NCBI GenBank assembly: GCA_036252795.1
Contig: DASYHY010000190.1
Location: forward strand, 8,999 to 72,998
DNA from: Aurantimonas sp036252795
Lineage (GTDB): Bacteria; Pseudomonadota; Alphaproteobacteria; Rhizobiales; Rhizobiaceae
DNA length: 64,000 bases
Reading direction: 5' to 3'
The translations under genes and the position numbers were made by a program. The notes below the pieces were generated by a model. That model was given only the letters and a program-made list of their open reading frames with translations, was not told the DNA's origin and ran no database searches. This document shows, one piece after another, positions 15,295 to 24,533 of this stretch (the stretch's first letter is position 1; each line of letters begins with the position of its first letter).

Positions 15295-15332
15295 TTGACG
15301 GATGGAACCCCTTAACGGAACATAGAGGGAAC
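15295..15332 (+). promoter_or_regulatory. SOS promoter of the imuA operon with LexA box
   Basis: A TTGACG -35 element at 15295-15300 is followed after 17 bases by a poor -10 (GAACAT). The sequence GAAC-N7-GAAC at 15318-15332 is the alphaproteobacterial LexA operator and covers that -10, so LexA binding should block transcription. It lies 20 bases before the imuA ATG. Confidence 0.8.
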
Positions 15333-15351
15333 GAGTAGAGTCTAGTCCCTT

Positions 15352-16113
15352 ATGTCCGCCGCCCTTGATTCCCTGCCGACCAGCATAGCGCATCTGCGGA
15401 CGATCGCTACGCCTGCTGCTGACTATCGCGTCATGCCGTTCGGCGTGGACGCGCTCGACAGCCGGCTCGGGGCAGGGGGCTTGCGAGCCGGCGCGCTGCA
15501 CGAGGCGACTGCGCGGAGCGCCGCGCTGGTCGACGATGCCGCTACAACGCTCTTCCTCGCCGGCATCGCCGCACGCGAGGCGGCGGGGGCCGGCGGTCCA
15601 GTGCTATGGGCCAGCTGCAGGGCTGACCTCTACGCTCCCGCCCTCGAGCAGGCCGGGCTTCCCTCCGCCAACGTGATCTACGCGCAGCCGCGCGACGATG
15701 CCGCGCTCTTGGCCGTAGTCGAGGATGCGGTGCGGGACGGCACGCCGGCTGCGATCGTGGCAGAGGCGAGCAAGGTCTCGATGGTAGCCACGCGCCGGCT
15801 GCAGCTCGTCGCGGCCGACGCCGACATGCCGGTGCTGCTGCTGCGCCGCGCGCGCGGCCTCAACCAGGACGTGTTTGCCGAGCCGTCCGCCGCGTGGACG
15901 CGCTGGCGGATCGGTGCCGCGCCGTCCGAGCGGTTGGGTGTCGCGGGTGTGGGAAGAGCGAGATGGTCGGTCGAGTGCGTCCGCCAGCGTGGAGGTGAGG
16001 GCTTCTCCCTGATTGTGGAGGGCAGCGATGAGACGGGTCGTCTCGCTGTTCCTGCCGAGCTTGGCCGTGGAGCGGCTGAGGCGGCTGGAACGGTCCGCTT
16101 CGCGGCAGCCTGA
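15352..16113 (+). CDS. imuA: ImuA, SOS mutagenesis protein
   Basis: A 253-residue RecA-like protein opening the imuA-imuB-dnaE2 cassette. Visible family segments include MPFGVDALDSRLGAGGLRAG (the ImuA/SulA-RecA-like N-terminus), GPVLWASCRADLYAPALEQ, DAALLAVVEDAVRDGT and a conserved R-R-L-Q-L-V. ImuA helps ImuB and the error-prone polymerase ImuC/DnaE2 act at DNA lesions. The last 86 bases overlap imuB, a common arrangement that couples translation. Regulation should be by LexA through the box at 15318-15332. Confidence 0.88.
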   Translation: MSAALDSLPTSIAHLRTIATPAADYRVMPFGVDALDSRLGAGGLRAGALHEATARSAALVDDAATTLFLAGIAAREAAGAGGPVLWASCRADLYAPALEQAGLPSANVIYAQPRDDAALLAVVEDAVRDGTPAAIVAEASKVSMVATRRLQLVAADADMPVLLLRRARGLNQDVFAEPSAAWTRWRIGAAPSERLGVAGVGRARWSVECVRQRGGEGFSLIVEGSDETGRLAVPAELGRGAAEAAGTVRFAAA

Positions 16114-17812
16114 AAGGCCTGTCCTCGAGCTGCCGGTAGACGACGACCCCGGCGCCTGTTCGGTGCCGCGGGGCGGAGGATGGCGATCAGGTGCGCGGTG
16201 GGCGCGGGAAGGCATGCCGTCGCGCGGCGACGTCGAGGCGCAGATCGCCGCACTGCCGACCCACGCGCAGCCGCCTATGCGCGAGCTCGGCCGGCGCTCC
16301 GAAGCTGCCAGTCACCCCTACAAGGCGGCGACGCCCGCGCCGCGCATCAGCGTGCCCGCCACCAAGCCGCTCGAGCACGCGCCGCTGGCGCTGATCGACA
16401 AGGTCGGCCGGCGCGAAGAGGTGGTCGCCGCCTGTGACGGCGCGCGTGCGCTCGGCGTGCATCCGGGCATGGCGGCGACCCACGCGCGCGCGCTCGTCTC
16501 GGATCTCGATTTCCGCCCGGCCGAGCCGCAGGCCGACGCAGCGCTGCTCGACCGCCTTGCCCTGCTGGCAGTGCGCCGTTGGTCGCCGATCGCGGCGGTC
16601 AGCCCAAGCGATGGTCTCTGGATCGACCTCGCGGGCTGTGAGCACCTGCATGGCGGTGAAGAGCGCTTCTGCCGGCGTCTGATCGCCTTCTGCAGGCGGG
16701 CAGGCTTCACGGCACGCGTTGCGGTCGCCGACACGCCCGGCGCGGCGCACGCGCTCGCGCGCTACGGCCGCGGCGACCTCATCCGCGCCGAGCCGGGCGC
16801 GACTGCCAGTGCACTCGCGCCGCTGCCGATCGTGGCACTACGGCTTGCTCCGAGCGCACTCAGCGCCGCGCGGCGCTTCGGCTTCGAGACAGTCGCGGAT
16901 CTCCTGCCGGTCGCGCGCGGGCCGCTCGCGCGCCGGCTTGGCCTGCCGGCGATCACGCGGCTCGACCAGGCGCTGGGCGCGGTCGCGGAGCCGATCACCC
17001 CGCGCGAGGACGCCGACGTGCCGCTCGTCGAGCGCCGGCTGCTAGAGCCGATCGGCACGGCCGAGGCGATCGAGCAGGTCATGGGCGACCTCCTGCGCGA
17101 TCTCGCCGGCGTGCTGCAGGAGCGCGGGCTCGGCGCGCGCGCGCTGCGGCTCACCGGCCTGCGCGTCGACGGCACCGAGCAGGTGGTCGCCGTCGGCACG
17201 TCGCGGCCGACGCGCGAGGTGCCGCACTTGCTGCGGCTGCTGAAGCTCAAGATCGAGCGGATCGACCCGGGCATGGGGCTCGAGCAGTTCTGGCTCGTCG
17301 CCCCGCATACCGAGCTGCTTGATGCGGTCGACCTCGGCGCCGTGCTCGCCGGCGAGACGCTGGTGCGGGACTCCGCGCGCCTAGTCGACGTCATCGCCGG
17401 CAGGATCGGTCCGCGCGCCGTCTTCCGCGTGGCGCCAGTCGAGAGCCATGTGCCGGAGCGAGCCGTCGCCCGCTCCGACCCAAACGAAACGCCTGGCCCC
17501 TGGCCAAAGTGGCCGCGACCGATCCGCCTTTTCGCGCGACCCGAGCCGCTTGCGCGCGTGATGGCGCTAATGCCCGACCAGCCGCCTCGCCGCTTCGAGT
17601 GGCGCGGCAAGACCTACAAGATCGTCGCCGGCGATGGTCCCGAGCGGGTCCATGGCGAGTGGTGGCGCCGCGACGCCGAGGTGTGGGCGGTGCGCGACTA
17701 TTACCGCGTCGAGGACGATGCGGGCGGCCGCTATTGGGTGTTCCGCCGCGGCGACGGCTTCGAGGAGGATACCGGCGACCTTAGCTGGTGGATGCACGGG
17801 GTCTTCGGGTGA
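16028..17812 (+). CDS. imuB: ImuB, catalytically inactive Y-family polymerase-like protein
   Basis: From ATG 16028 (MRRVVSLFLPSLAVERLRRL) the product has 594 residues. It follows the Y-family layout, including LGVHPGMAATHARAL and DGLWIDLAGCEHLHGGEERF, fingers and little-finger domains, and a C-terminal region ending with F-R-R-G-D. ImuB proteins lack the catalytic carboxylates and instead link the beta clamp, ImuA and DnaE2. An N-terminal insertion of ~70 residues rich in Arg, Ala and Pro precedes the core. ATG 16028 overlaps the 3' end of imuA; the stop overlaps the dnaE2 start (GTGA). An in-frame earlier start exists but lies further inside imuA. Confidence 0.9.
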   Translation: MRRVVSLFLPSLAVERLRRLERSASRQPERPVLELPVDDDPGACSVPRGGGWRSGARWAREGMPSRGDVEAQIAALPTHAQPPMRELGRRSEAASHPYKAATPAPRISVPATKPLEHAPLALIDKVGRREEVVAACDGARALGVHPGMAATHARALVSDLDFRPAEPQADAALLDRLALLAVRRWSPIAAVSPSDGLWIDLAGCEHLHGGEERFCRRLIAFCRRAGFTARVAVADTPGAAHALARYGRGDLIRAEPGATASALAPLPIVALRLAPSALSAARRFGFETVADLLPVARGPLARRLGLPAITRLDQALGAVAEPITPREDADVPLVERRLLEPIGTAEAIEQVMGDLLRDLAGVLQERGLGARALRLTGLRVDGTEQVVAVGTSRPTREVPHLLRLLKLKIERIDPGMGLEQFWLVAPHTELLDAVDLGAVLAGETLVRDSARLVDVIAGRIGPRAVFRVAPVESHVPERAVARSDPNETPGPWPKWPRPIRLFARPEPLARVMALMPDQPPRRFEWRGKTYKIVAGDGPERVHGEWWRRDAEVWAVRDYYRVEDDAGGRYWVFRRGDGFEEDTGDLSWWMHGVFG

Positions 17813-20800
17813 CCCACTATGTCGAGCTGCAGGTGCTCACCCACTTCTCGCTGCTGCGCGGCGCGTCGTCTCCCGAGGAGCTGTTCGCGGCCGCGGCGCT
17901 GCTCGGCTATCCTGCGATCGGCGTCAGCGACATCGGCACGGTCGGGGGCGTCGTGCGCGCATGGGAGGCGCAGAAGGCGACGGGCGTGCGCTCGATCGCG
18001 GGCACGCGCGTGGATCTCTCGTGCGGCCGTCGCCTGCTGCTCTACCCGATAGATCGTCCCGCCTGGTCGCGGATCACGCGGCTGCTGACCGTCGGCAAGA
18101 AGCGCGCAGGGAAGGGCGGGTGTCTGCTCCACTGGCACGACCTCGAGCCATGGTCCGAGGGCGTCATCGCCATCCTGCTGCCGCACGAGGCAGACGAGGA
18201 GAACCTGGCGGCGCTGAAGGACCTGAAGGCGGTCTACGGGCGCCGCGGCTACATGGCGCTCTACCAGCGGCGCCGGCCGGGCGACGCGGTCCGCATCGAC
18301 GCGCTGGCACGGCAGGCGGGCGGCGCCGGCGTGCGCGCGGTCGTCACTGGCGACGTGCTCTACCACGCGCCCGAGGCACGGCTCCTGCAGGACGTCGTCA
18401 CGGCGGTGCGCGAGAAATGCACCGTCGATGAGCTCGGCTACCGCCGCGAGGTGAACGCCGACCGCGCGCTGAAATCGCCGGACGAGATGGTCCGGCGCTT
18501 CCGCGCCTATCCCGACGCGCTGCAGGCGAGCGTCGACATCGCCAAGCTCTGCACCTTCGACCTGGGCGAGCTGGCGTACCAATACCCGCATGAGCGTCTG
18601 ATCGAGGGGCTGACCGCGCAGGAGGCCTTGCAGAAGCTGGCGACCGAGGCGGTCGAGCGCATGTTCGGCGGCAACGTGCCCGAAGCCTACACCACCCAGA
18701 TCGCGCACGAGATGCGGCTGATCGGCGAGCTCGGCTATGCTCCCTACTTCCTCACCGTCTACGCGATCGTGCGCGAGGCACGCCGGCGCGGGATCCTCTG
18801 CCAGGGACGCGGCTCGGCCGCCAACAGCTGCGTGTGCTTCGTCCTCGGCGTCACGTCGATCGACCCGATCAAGCACGAGCTGCTCTTCGAGCGCTTCGTG
18901 TCGGGCGAACGGCGCGAGCCGCCCGATATCGACGTCGACTTCGAGCATGAGCGCCGCGAGGAGATCATCCAGTGGATCTACGAGACCTACGGGCGTGACC
19001 GCGCCGCGCTGACTGCGGTCGTGACGCGATACCGCGCGCGGGGCGCGGTGCGCGACGTTGGCAAGGCGCTCGGGCTTCCTGAGGATCTGACCTCCTCGCT
19101 CGCCGGCCTTGTGTGGGGCTGGTCGGCCGAGGGTGTTGGCGAGAAGCAAGTTGAAGAGCTGAACCTCGACATCGCCGATCGCCGGCTGCGGTTGACGCTC
19201 GACCTCGCGCGCAAACTGATCGGCGTGCCGCGCCACATGTCGCAGCATCCGGGCGGCTTCGTGCTGACGCACGACCGCCTCGACGACCTGGTGCCGATCG
19301 AGCCCGCGGCGATGGAAGATCGCCAGATCATCGAGTGGGACAAGGACGACATCGACTCGCTCAAATTCATGAAGGTCGACGTCCTCGGCTTGGGGATGCT
19401 TGGCTGCATGAACCGCGCCTTCAACCTGCTCGAGCAGGACAAGGGCATCCGCGTCGGGCTGGCCGACCTGCAGGACGACGATCCCGACGTCTATGCCATG
19501 ATCCAGAAGGCGGACACGCTCGGCACCTTCCAGATCGAGAGCCGCGCGCAGATGAGCATGCTGCCGCGCATGAAGCCGCGGCGCTTCTACGACCTCGTCA
19601 TCCAGGTCGCGATCGTGCGCCCGGGCCCAATCCAGGGCGACATGGTCCACCCGTATCTGCGCCGGCGTGAGGGGCTGGAGCGGCCGGAGTACCCGCGGCC
19701 GGAGCTGCGCGCCGTGCTCGAGAAGACGCTCGGCGTGCCGCTGTTTCAGGAGCAGGCCATGAAGGTGGCGATCGTCGGCGCCGGATTTACGCCGGCCGAG
19801 GCGGACCAGCTGCGCCGCGCCATGGCCACCTTCAAATTCACCGGAGGGGTCAGCCACTTCAGCGAGAAGCTGGTCGAGGGCATGGTTGCGCGCGGCTACC
19901 CGCGTGAGTTCGCCGAGCGCACCTTCCGCCAGCTCGAGGGCTTCGGCTCCTACGGCTTCCCAGAGAGCCACGCCGCCAGCTTCGCAAAGATCTCCTACGC
20001 GAGCAGCTGGATGAAGCATCACCATCCCGACGTGTTCTGCGCCGCGCTGATGAACGCGCAGCCGATGGGCTTCTACGCTCCGGCGCAGATCGTCCGCGAC
20101 GCGCGCGAGCATGGCGTCGAGGTGCGGCCTCCTTGCGTTAACGCCAGCCGTTGGGACTGCACGCTCGAGCCGACGCGCGGGCGCTACCTGGCGGTGCGGC
20201 TCGGTCTCAGGCAGATCCGCGGGCTGTCGAACGCGGACGGCGCAAAGATCGTCTCCGCGCGCAGCACGACGGCCTACGAGAGCGTCGAGGACGTGTGGCG
20301 CCGCTCCGGCGCGCAGCGCGCCGCGATCGAGAAGCTGGCGGACGGCGACGCCTTCCACAGCTTCGGCGCCGATCGCCGGCAGGGGCTCTGGAAGGTGAGG
20401 GGGCTCGGCGAGGCACCGCTACCGCTGTTCGCCGCAGCCGACCGCGCGGCCGAGACGCAGAGTGCGGAGGGGATCGAGCCCGAGGTGCAGCTCCGTTCGC
20501 TCACCGACGGGCGTGAGGTGATCGAGGATTATCGCAACCTGCAGCTGTCGCTCCGCGCACATCCGCTTTCGTTCGTCCGCGACGAGTTGACGCGCCGCGG
20601 CGTGACGCGCTGCGCGGATCTCGCCAGCGTCCGCGACGGCCGCCACGTCGAGGTCGCCGGCATCATCCTGGTCCGTCAGAAGCCCGGATCCGCCAAGGGT
20701 GTGCTGTTCATCACGATCGAGGACGAGACCGGCATCGCCAACGGCATCCTCTGGCCCGACCGCTTCGAGGCCCAGCGCCGCACTGTGATGTCGGCTTCGA

Positions 20801-21072
20801 TGGTCGGTCTGAAGGGGCGGGTGCAGAAGGAGGGCGAGGTGATCCACGTCATCTGCGACCGCATCGTTGACCACGGCGACCTTCTGCACCGCGTTGGCGA
20901 CATGTCATTCCCGCATCGCACCGGCCGCGGCGATGCCGCACAGCACCCCGGCTCGCCCGACCGCGGCGACAAAGATTGGAGCCCGGAGCCGCGCAACTGC
21001 TACTGGCCGCCCCATGCGGAGGGCATGGATCCTGAAGACGTCGTGCGCTTCAAGTCGCACGATTTCCATTAA
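17809..21072 (+). CDS. dnaE2: DnaE2/ImuC, error-prone DNA polymerase III alpha subunit
   Basis: The 1087-residue product has the C-family order: PHP domain (YVELQVLTHFSLLRGASSPE), polymerase core with RGSAANSCVCFVLGVT and the catalytic PPDIDVDFEHERREE, ending with the helix-hairpin-helix and OB regions (VEVAGIILVRQKPGSAKGVL) and the DnaE2-type end. It is the damage-inducible mutagenic polymerase that works with ImuA and ImuB. GTG 17809 overlaps the imuB stop and gives MTHYVELQ; ATG 17788 is an in-frame alternative. The length is typical and no break is seen. Confidence 0.93.
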   Translation: MTHYVELQVLTHFSLLRGASSPEELFAAAALLGYPAIGVSDIGTVGGVVRAWEAQKATGVRSIAGTRVDLSCGRRLLLYPIDRPAWSRITRLLTVGKKRAGKGGCLLHWHDLEPWSEGVIAILLPHEADEENLAALKDLKAVYGRRGYMALYQRRRPGDAVRIDALARQAGGAGVRAVVTGDVLYHAPEARLLQDVVTAVREKCTVDELGYRREVNADRALKSPDEMVRRFRAYPDALQASVDIAKLCTFDLGELAYQYPHERLIEGLTAQEALQKLATEAVERMFGGNVPEAYTTQIAHEMRLIGELGYAPYFLTVYAIVREARRRGILCQGRGSAANSCVCFVLGVTSIDPIKHELLFERFVSGERREPPDIDVDFEHERREEIIQWIYETYGRDRAALTAVVTRYRARGAVRDVGKALGLPEDLTSSLAGLVWGWSAEGVGEKQVEELNLDIADRRLRLTLDLARKLIGVPRHMSQHPGGFVLTHDRLDDLVPIEPAAMEDRQIIEWDKDDIDSLKFMKVDVLGLGMLGCMNRAFNLLEQDKGIRVGLADLQDDDPDVYAMIQKADTLGTFQIESRAQMSMLPRMKPRRFYDLVIQVAIVRPGPIQGDMVHPYLRRREGLERPEYPRPELRAVLEKTLGVPLFQEQAMKVAIVGAGFTPAEADQLRRAMATFKFTGGVSHFSEKLVEGMVARGYPREFAERTFRQLEGFGSYGFPESHAASFAKISYASSWMKHHHPDVFCAALMNAQPMGFYAPAQIVRDAREHGVEVRPPCVNASRWDCTLEPTRGRYLAVRLGLRQIRGLSNADGAKIVSARSTTAYESVEDVWRRSGAQRAAIEKLADGDAFHSFGADRRQGLWKVRGLGEAPLPLFAAADRAAETQSAEGIEPEVQLRSLTDGREVIEDYRNLQLSLRAHPLSFVRDELTRRGVTRCADLASVRDGRHVEVAGIILVRQKPGSAKGVLFITIEDETGIANGILWPDRFEAQRRTVMSASMVGLKGRVQKEGEVIHVICDRIVDHGDLLHRVGDMSFPHRTGRGDAAQHPGSPDRGDKDWSPEPRNCYWPPHAEGMDPEDVVRFKSHDFH

Positions 21073-21073
21073 G

Positions 21074-21361
21074 GTGAGCTCGGTCCCACGGCATCAGCGC
21101 GTTATCATCGCACTGTCGCTACAGATACTCCGGTCGAGCCTTACGCATTGTTCTGAAAGGCGTGTGGACGGCATCGAAGTTCGTCTCGCGCTGCGCTGCT
21201 TGCTCCCGCATTGTCCGGAACGTTGGCCGCTCGAGTTGTTCTGGGACGCTGCGCAGCAAACGAACGAGATCGGGCGGTCGCAAGGCGTTACCGCCGCCTT
21301 CAACGGCATTGTTCGTCAGCTTCGGCGGGCCGGAAAATATGAAGAGGTGACCTCTTTGTAA
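21074..21361 (+). CDS. Small hypothetical protein after dnaE2
   Basis: A GTG at 21074, two bases after the dnaE2 stop, opens a 95-residue frame that looks like a folded helical protein (RVDGIEVRLALRCLLPHCPE, then ERWPLELFWDAAQQTNE). AAGGTGAG provides no good separate ribosome site, so translation may continue from dnaE2. Its last part, GVTAAFNGIVRQLRRAGKYE, is protein-like. No family recognised. It might be a fifth SOS-cassette product or an unrelated gene with a later start. Confidence 0.45.
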   Translation: MSSVPRHQRVIIALSLQILRSSLTHCSERRVDGIEVRLALRCLLPHCPERWPLELFWDAAQQTNEIGRSQGVTAAFNGIVRQLRRAGKYEEVTSL

Positions 21362-21425
21362 TTGGGAGGCATCTTGCGGGCGAACACGTTGAAGGACGGG
21401 TGAGGGCACGAGCTGGAGAATGGCG

Positions 21426-22367
21426 ATGTGGTGGGGAAAAAGGGGCAACCCGGAGGCTACTGAGGATCGCGAGTGGGCAGATGCGATCGCCGGCTGCCTA
21501 GCCTTGAAGCCGAACTATTACCCGGCGATCCACCCGGATAAGCACATCCCCTCGGCGCGGCTCGCGCTACTTCAAGACCTCGTGGTGCCAGGCCCTGATG
21601 CTCGTGACCACCCTGCGGTGATCGTCTTGTCTACCCTCGTCGAAGGCGGTGAAGCCTATGAGGCCGAGGTGCCGGTGCGGCTCATTCGTGGCGTAGCACA
21701 GTCTAAAGGTAAGATCGTGTTTGATTTGGGTCGGCTCCCCGAAACCATGGACTTGCTCGACAAAAGCAGGACGGGACCGGAAAGCTTCGGACCTTTGAAC
21801 CGGAGACAGTACGCTCGTCTCTGCGGAGCCATCAAAAGGGAGTCTGGCGCGATCGACGAATCTGGGCGCGTGAAGCTGGACTTTCAGACCTGGGATGGGT
21901 GCTATATCGTTCGTAACTCTGGAGCAGCCAGACGTTTAGCGCTGTGGTGTCGTCTACAGAACTACTATCCGAAGGACATCAACGCGCCCGGCCCTAAGCT
22001 GACGGTGCAAGCATGGGTCACGCCAAAGGCGCTGAATGAAGCGAACATGTTCTTCTTCCGTGAGCATAGCCGTATTCTCTTCCTCATGCATGATCCGGCG
22101 CTTGAAGCCGCGATTGCACAGCTTCGTTCGCTAGACCCTAACTACCTTTATCTCCCGCCGGCTGTTCCACCGCGCGCAGACGATGCCGACCGTCCTGCGG
22201 CGATCGTGCTGCCCATGCTACATAGGGTCGCGCCGTCCCGGGTCGGGCAAAGCGTCCTGCTTCAGCATTGGGCGGCCGAACTCTTTGACGTGGGACGCTA
22301 CCTCGCCGAGCGTTGTGCGACGTATAACAGCGAGAACTCGCGACTATTCTTTCCCGATCGGGACTGA
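21426..22367 (+). CDS. Hypothetical protein with an internal duplication
   Basis: A 313-residue soluble protein; ATG 21426 is preferred over ATG 21420 because GGAGA lies six bases before it. Two parts resemble each other: near residues 30-100, K-P-N-Y-Y then PDARDHPAVIVLSTLV and IVFDLGRL; near residues 240-300, D-P-N-Y then ADDADRPAAIVLPMLH and ELFDVGRYL. This suggests an old tandem duplication around a less similar middle. No signal peptide or catalytic motif is visible. Function unknown; it lies between the SOS cassette and the integrase. Confidence 0.6.
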   Translation: MWWGKRGNPEATEDREWADAIAGCLALKPNYYPAIHPDKHIPSARLALLQDLVVPGPDARDHPAVIVLSTLVEGGEAYEAEVPVRLIRGVAQSKGKIVFDLGRLPETMDLLDKSRTGPESFGPLNRRQYARLCGAIKRESGAIDESGRVKLDFQTWDGCYIVRNSGAARRLALWCRLQNYYPKDINAPGPKLTVQAWVTPKALNEANMFFFREHSRILFLMHDPALEAAIAQLRSLDPNYLYLPPAVPPRADDADRPAAIVLPMLHRVAPSRVGQSVLLQHWAAELFDVGRYLAERCATYNSENSRLFFPDRD

Positions 22368-22427
22368 GGCTGCCTCGCGCTCAGAGCCAATCTTTCTGCG
22401 AACGCAATCAAGTGGGTGGGTATTTAG

Positions 22428-23369
22428 TTAAAGGAAGCCGCTCCCCGCATGACCTTTGAATAACTCGGCATCCCGTACATATTCGGACAAGATCTGGACC
22501 GTTTTGTGCCGACTAACCTCCTGCATCTTGAAGACGGTAGCGCCTCGTGATGCGCTCTCCGTGAGGAACCCCGCTCGAAGAGAGTGTCCACCAAACTGTC
22601 GCTCGTCGAGGCCAGCCTTCCGGGCGGCCGTTTGAACAAGACGCGCCACGGCTCGATCGCTCGTCGGCTCATCGGTAAGCGTGTCCTGACGCGTTAGACG
22701 GCGGAAAAGCCATCCCTTGTCGTGGCCAGCCGCCGCCATCCAGGTGAGCAAGTGACTCTTCGGCCGAAGCCCGTTCCGCTCGAGAACGGGCACCTCGACG
22801 CCCTCCCGCTTTTGATCAGTCTTCGATCGCGCGATGAAGACCTTCATTCCCTCAGGCACAATCGTGATATCATCGGTAGAGAGCGCGACCAGTTCGGAGC
22901 GACGCATCGCGGCGGCCATACCTAGCGCTAACACTGCGCGATCGCGGACTGGACGCAGCCCATCGCCAGGATAGGCATCAAGCATGGCGCTCAGGATCTG
23001 GGCGCCGGCTGCGCGTTTTCGGGAGACCTTCTTTCCCTTCTCCGCGCGGATGCCGGCCATCGTCTCGCGCAAGCGGCCCGCATCAGGGCGAGCCGGCGGG
23101 GCGACAAAACTTTCCGCTCGGTGAAAGTGCCCAATCGCCGCAAGGCGGCGTTCGACGGTAGACGGCTTTATGCCCCGGTCGGCTTCGTAGGCGACGAAGC
23201 GCCTCACACATTCAGTGTTCGCCGGGAGCGCGCACTCGCCGCGCGCCTCGCACCAGGCGGTAAAGATCGCCCAATCGGCCATGTAGGCGCGCTGGGTGTT
23301 GCCGGCACGCGCAGCGCGGGCATAGGCGTCGGCGCGCTCGGTCTCATGATCGACGATCCCGGGCAGCAT
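22428..23369 (-). CDS. Tyrosine recombinase (phage-type integrase)
   Basis: The core has the tyrosine-recombinase residues: R in AMRRSELVAL, H-x-x-R in GGHSLRAGFLTE, H in VSRHKTVQILSEY and the nucleophile Tyr in the same segment. An N-terminal SAM-like DNA-binding domain starts at about ADAYARAARAGNTQRAYMAD. I choose ATG 23369 (MLPGIVDHETERAD), giving 313 residues; the frame is open to 23771 with a Lys/Pro-rich stretch, so a TTG start near 23459 is possible, but anything beyond 23660 runs into vapC. It likely moves or resolves this accessory region. No tRNA lies next to it. Confidence 0.85.
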   Translation of the reverse strand: MLPGIVDHETERADAYARAARAGNTQRAYMADWAIFTAWCEARGECALPANTECVRRFVAYEADRGIKPSTVERRLAAIGHFHRAESFVAPPARPDAGRLRETMAGIRAEKGKKVSRKRAAGAQILSAMLDAYPGDGLRPVRDRAVLALGMAAAMRRSELVALSTDDITIVPEGMKVFIARSKTDQKREGVEVPVLERNGLRPKSHLLTWMAAAGHDKGWLFRRLTRQDTLTDEPTSDRAVARLVQTAARKAGLDERQFGGHSLRAGFLTESASRGATVFKMQEVSRHKTVQILSEYVRDAELFKGHAGSGFL

Positions 23370-23659
23370 CGGCGCCGGGCGAACGACAAGATCTGTTGGT
23401 CCCGTGACGACGAGCGAGTGCGACGGTGCCAGCGGTTTGGGGTCGGTCGGGTCTTGCAAAGTCGGTGCGAGCCTCGGAAACGGGTTGCCGGTTTTCGGAA
23501 ACTTCTTTCCGTTTTTGCCTGTAGGTTTCCCTGAATTGGTGGACGACTTTCGCTCCGTGGGAGCGTCCTGAAATGATGGACGTTCAACTAAAACAGTGGA
23601 CGTCTGGTGCTGCGGTCTCTCTGTTCCGGCTAACCGTACCCAAAAGCACGAATGTGCGA

Positions 23660-24058
23660 CTACTCTGCGTGTGGCCGAACGTTGGTGATCGTGATGCCTA
23701 CATCGGCGCTCGCAAGTGGCGCGTCCGTTGTGAGCATCTCGGCTTGCAGGTCGATCGCCAAGGCAAGGCATGCCCGATCGCCGAGGGACAGACCGAGAGC
23801 CTTCGTCGCTGGCCGGAGATCGCCTACTATAAGTGCCTGGGCAGGAGTGAGCGACCGGACATCGAGATGCAGCCCGCCGAGCGCCTCACGCACCTCGTCG
23901 AGCGGCAATCCTCGGTCCCGTAGCTTGGAAACGACCTCTGCGAGGCTGGCTGTTCCGGTGATGCTGCGGGTCAGGACATCGACTACCCGATCCGCCCCGG
24001 GTTCATCGTTCAGAAGGCAGAGCAGGGCGGAGGCGTCGAGTACGACTTTGCTACTCAC
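23660..24058 (-). CDS. vapC: PIN-domain toxin (VapC type)
   Basis: A 132-residue PIN protein from GTG 24058. Acidic active-site residues are visible: D in VVLDASALLCLLNDEPG, E in SLAEVVSKL, D in GLSLGDRACLALAI and D in MLTTDAPLA. VapC toxins cut tRNA or rRNA. The GTG overlaps the end of the antitoxin gene by eight bases, the classic antitoxin-first arrangement. A start four codons earlier is possible. It is followed by the integrase on the same strand. Confidence 0.88.
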   Translation of the reverse strand: MSSKVVLDASALLCLLNDEPGADRVVDVLTRSITGTASLAEVVSKLRDRGLPLDEVREALGGLHLDVRSLTPAQALIVGDLRPATKALGLSLGDRACLALAIDLQAEMLTTDAPLASADVGITITNVRPHAE

Positions 24059-24299
24059 GCTCCGCCTCACGCCGACGCTCCGCGATCAGCTCGTCAGCCA
24101 AGCCGACGCCTTCGGGCACATACTTGCGCAGGATCGCGCGAGCACGCTCAAGTGCTTTAGGTACGGAACGTACCCGCAACTCGCCATCGTCCACATCGAC
24201 GAGAACGGTATCACCCGTGGTGATCCCGAGCTCACGGCGCATTGCCGCCGGGATTACGAGCTTACCACCGTCCACGATCTTGACCCTCTGTGCTTCCAT
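24051..24299 (-). CDS. vapB: AbrB-type antitoxin (VapB type)
   Basis: An 82-residue protein from ATG 24299 (MEAQRVKIVDGGKLVIPAAM). The swapped-hairpin AbrB DNA-binding domain occupies residues ~5-45 (VIPAAMRRELGITTGDTVLV), and a charged C-terminal helix (ADELIAERRREAERE) should bind and neutralise VapC. The domain also lets the pair repress its own promoter. A longer in-frame reading to 24413 lacks a family-like N-terminus. Confidence 0.88.
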   Translation of the reverse strand: MEAQRVKIVDGGKLVIPAAMRRELGITTGDTVLVDVDDGELRVRSVPKALERARAILRKYVPEGVGLADELIAERRREAERE

Positions 24300-24533
24300 C
24301 TGCACCAAACCCGCTACCCTGACCTGTCTAACGGCCTTATACCGAAGAGCAAAGTCGGACGCCAGCGTGCAGGAAGGGGCCGATGCACGGCCGATCACCG
24401 AAATCGCGTTCATCGGTGATGGAGCAGCTACTTAGACCCGGTCCGCTTAGCTAGGCTACGTAGGACCGGTAGTTGCCCTTCTGAGCCGACCGCTGCATAA
24501 CTGGCTCACAAGGGCATATCCAGTGGAGCCAGC

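Noticed and set aside
17731..20358. Very long minus-strand open frame opposite dnaE2
   Set aside because: It is antisense to a clear polymerase gene and reads as Arg/Ala/His-rich shadow sequence of a GC-rich gene.
23370..23771. Integrase N-terminal extension up to 23771
   Set aside because: The added residues overlap the vapC gene and include Lys/Pro/Ser-rich sequence unlike integrases; a start at or near 23369 is preferred.
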